From Reichenbachiella agariperforans (GTDB lineage: Bacteria; Bacteroidota; Bacteroidia; Cytophagales; Cyclobacteriaceae): 64,000 nucleotides of DNA. Shown here piece by piece: positions 62,584 to 64,000 of this stretch (positions within the stretch are counted from its first letter, which is position 1; every line of letters begins with the position of its first letter). The notes beneath the pieces are model-generated. The model did no database searches. It was not told the DNA's origin and saw nothing but the letters and a program-made list of their open reading frames with translations. The stretch spans positions 62,001-126,000 of the forward strand of contig NZ_FRAA01000005.1 of the NCBI RefSeq assembly GCF_900142205.1. The letters run 5' to 3'. Made by a program: the position numbers and the translations under genes.

Positions 62584-63576
62584 ATGAAACACATCTCCAT
62601 TCTCGTACCCGAAGGGGACACTAGCCTCAGCAACCTAGAAGCTACCCACAAGATGTTTACGATGGCCAATGGCCATTTGGAACGCACAGGGCAATGCCCT
62701 CTCTTTGATGTGCACTTGGTCGGTCAGACCAAGGAAAGTCAAATCAGCAACGGTATATTCAGTATAAAGCCAGACCTAACGATCAACGAAGTGGATCATA
62801 CTGACCTCATCATCATCCCCGCCATTCATGGGGATATTCGTACGGTTTTGAAGCTCAACCAGGCTTTCGTCCCTTGGATCATCGATCAGTATCAAAAAGG
62901 ATCTGAAGTAGCAAGTCTCTGCATCGGAGCTTTCTTACTGGCCCAAACGGGGCTTTTGGATGGAAAAAACTGTGCGACGCACTGGCTGATGACGCGGGAG
63001 TTTCGAGAGATGTACCCTGATATCAATCTCGTGGATGATAAAATCATCACCGACCAACAGGGTGTCTACACGAGTGGTGGCGCTTACTCCTCATTGAACC
63101 TCAACCTCTACCTCATCGAGAAATTTGTCGGTAGAGACATGGCAGTACTCTCTTCCAAAATATTCGAAATCGACATCAACCGACACAGCCAATCCCCCTT
63201 CATTATCTTCAAAGGACAAAAGGATCATGACGATGATGTCGTAAAGAAAGCACAAGAATATCTGGAAACCCATTATGCTGAGAAAGTGATAATGGACGAA
63301 CTCTGTGAGCGTTTCGCTGTAAGCCGAAGAACCTTTGAACGAAGGTTTAAAAAAGCGACCACAAACACAGTCGTCGAATATATGCAGCGCATACGAGTCG
63401 AGGCGGCCAAAAGAGACTTAGAAATAGGCAAAAAGAATGTCACCGAGGTGATGTACAACACAGGCTACAATGACGCCAAGGCTTTTAGAGAGGTATTTAA
63501 GAAACACGTAGGAATCAGTCCATTAGAGTACCGGCAGAAGTACATGAGAGGATATGCAGAGCAAAATCATTCATAA
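62584..63576 (+). CDS. GlxA-family transcriptional regulator (DJ-1/PfpI plus AraC HTH)
   Basis: 330 residues. N-terminal DJ-1/PfpI domain (about 1-200) with the nucleophile-elbow-like Cys C113 in ASLCIGAFLLAQTG. A C-terminal AraC-type double HTH follows (about 230-325; MDELCERFAVSRRTFERRFK, then VTEVMYNTGYNDAKAFREVF). Related regulators control carnitine, arginine and other catabolic genes. It diverges from the VOC/NTF2 operon, which is its most likely target. A 114-base gap between them holds the shared promoters. Confidence 0.92.
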   Translation: MKHISILVPEGDTSLSNLEATHKMFTMANGHLERTGQCPLFDVHLVGQTKESQISNGIFSIKPDLTINEVDHTDLIIIPAIHGDIRTVLKLNQAFVPWIIDQYQKGSEVASLCIGAFLLAQTGLLDGKNCATHWLMTREFREMYPDINLVDDKIITDQQGVYTSGGAYSSLNLNLYLIEKFVGRDMAVLSSKIFEIDINRHSQSPFIIFKGQKDHDDDVVKKAQEYLETHYAEKVIMDELCERFAVSRRTFERRFKKATTNTVVEYMQRIRVEAAKRDLEIGKKNVTEVMYNTGYNDAKAFREVFKKHVGISPLEYRQKYMRGYAEQNHS

Positions 63577-63706
63577 TATGATTCAGCTATAGATACAGTC
63601 GAAGCTACTCAAGCCAGCAACGCAAGTGATGCGGAAACTTATCCTATCGAACCATTCGATAACAATGCCAACGCAATCACCTATTAGAAAATATTCAAAA
63701 TACCAC

Positions 63707-63740
63707 AAAAAAATAGGCCGCAATTGTATTGCGGCCTATT
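63707..63740 (-). terminator. Terminator after the GH43-like gene
   Basis: A perfect 13-bp stem (AATAGGCCGCAAT with ATTGCGGCCTATT, arms 63712-63724 and 63728-63740, loop TGT), followed on the minus strand by T residues. It is 39 bases past the stop of the partial gene. Confidence 0.85.
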
Positions 63741-63779
63741 CATTCTCTTTATCCTAAGCTGTCAGGTTTGTTTCCTCCC

Positions 63780-64000
63780 TTAAAAGGCCACTACCCCCGC
63801 ATTCGCCTTTACCGTTTTCATCTGACCCACTGGATCAAAATTCAAGCTGTCGATGGCTAGCTCTCTGAGTAGTGTGCCGTTATTGTCCCGAATGCGGTGA
63901 TAGAGGATGTAATCTTGCCCTCCCTGTTGGAATACCGTGTGATGACCAGGCCCCAAAGTAGTAGAGTCTACGCTCGTGGATACAATAGGACTGCTCTCCT
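63780..64000 (-). CDS. Glycoside hydrolase, GH43-like (C-terminal part only)
   Basis: The stop codon is at 63780-63782; the gene continues beyond the window. The visible 72 residues include GPGHHTVFQQGGQDYILYHR, the typical conserved segment of the GH43/GH62-clan five-bladed propeller, then DNNGTLLRELAIDSLNFDPVG. It is a predicted arabinan or xylan-type glycosidase. The active-site residues lie outside the window. Confidence 0.75.
   Translation of the reverse strand, partial: ESSPIVSTSVDSTTLGPGHHTVFQQGGQDYILYHRIRDNNGTLLRELAIDSLNFDPVGQMKTVKANAGVVAF

Overview
The window reads as a chromosome segment from a Bacteroidota bacterium, most likely a marine, gliding-type member of the Cytophagales. 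This is an inference from gene content. The pointers are a subtilase with a type IX secretion (T9SS) C-terminal sorting domain, a TonB-dependent receptor with a carboxypeptidase-like N-terminal domain, an ArgF' transcarbamylase in a nine-gene arginine operon, a Bacteroidota-type HU-like protein, GSCFA and DUF3822 proteins, many SPII lipoproteins, and a Bacteroidota promoter (TTG, 20-nt spacer, TAATTTTG) before rpsF. I saw no rRNA, tRNA, CRISPR array or prophage.

Layout. 1-834 is the 3' end of dnaX, whose two reading frames are joined at a run of ten A residues, the hallmark of programmed gamma/tau production. 861-10689 (minus) carries a class A PBP, a TPR protein, gyrA, an outer-membrane protein with an FKBP lipoprotein, and two small hypotheticals. 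10816-17005 has an ArsC/Spx-like protein, a TonB receptor, a T9SS-exported subtilase, a lipoprotein and mnmA. 17411-18322 is a tandem universal stress protein. 18457-21629 is the accessory part: two GC-rich coiled-coil membrane proteins, an HU-like protein, a degenerate 22-bp tandem array, and a REP-associated tyrosine transposase (RAYT) bracketed by long palindromes sharing the core GGTTACT. 21732-26471 holds an oxidoreductase, orphan hypotheticals and a membrane protein/histidine kinase/response regulator operon.

26687-35730 (minus) is one compact operon, GNAT-argG-argC-proC-argD-argF'-argB-argE-like-argH, covering arginine synthesis from glutamate through acylated intermediates. The transcarbamylase has Ser at the position that separates acetyl- from succinyl-ornithine enzymes. 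36054-38153 is GSCFA plus rpsF-rpsR-rplI. 39299-43626 (plus) is an envelope-protein operon ending in an 807-residue leucine-rich-repeat protein built from three WW-cap/LRR blocks. 43880-51564 holds a phosphoesterase, mgsA-pgi, a HAD phosphatase with LVIVD lipoproteins and a beta-barrel, and an NfeD-class membrane protease with two small genes, one of only 59 residues. 51608-60535 has a four-LysM/RlpA-like protein, a TIGR02757 protein, pyrE, two Nudix hydrolases, coaD-DUF3822, a RecD-like helicase and a DUF1573 protein. 60536-60885 is gene-poor and palindrome-rich and includes a distant relative of the RAYT palindromes. 60886-63576 is a small VOC/NTF2 enzyme operon divergent from a GlxA/AraC-type regulator. 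The window ends inside a GH43-like glycosidase.

Most of the window is ordinary core genome. The least explained parts are the RAYT/palindrome/22-bp-array island, the dnaX slippage site, the WW-cap LRR operon and the HU-linked coiled-coil pair.
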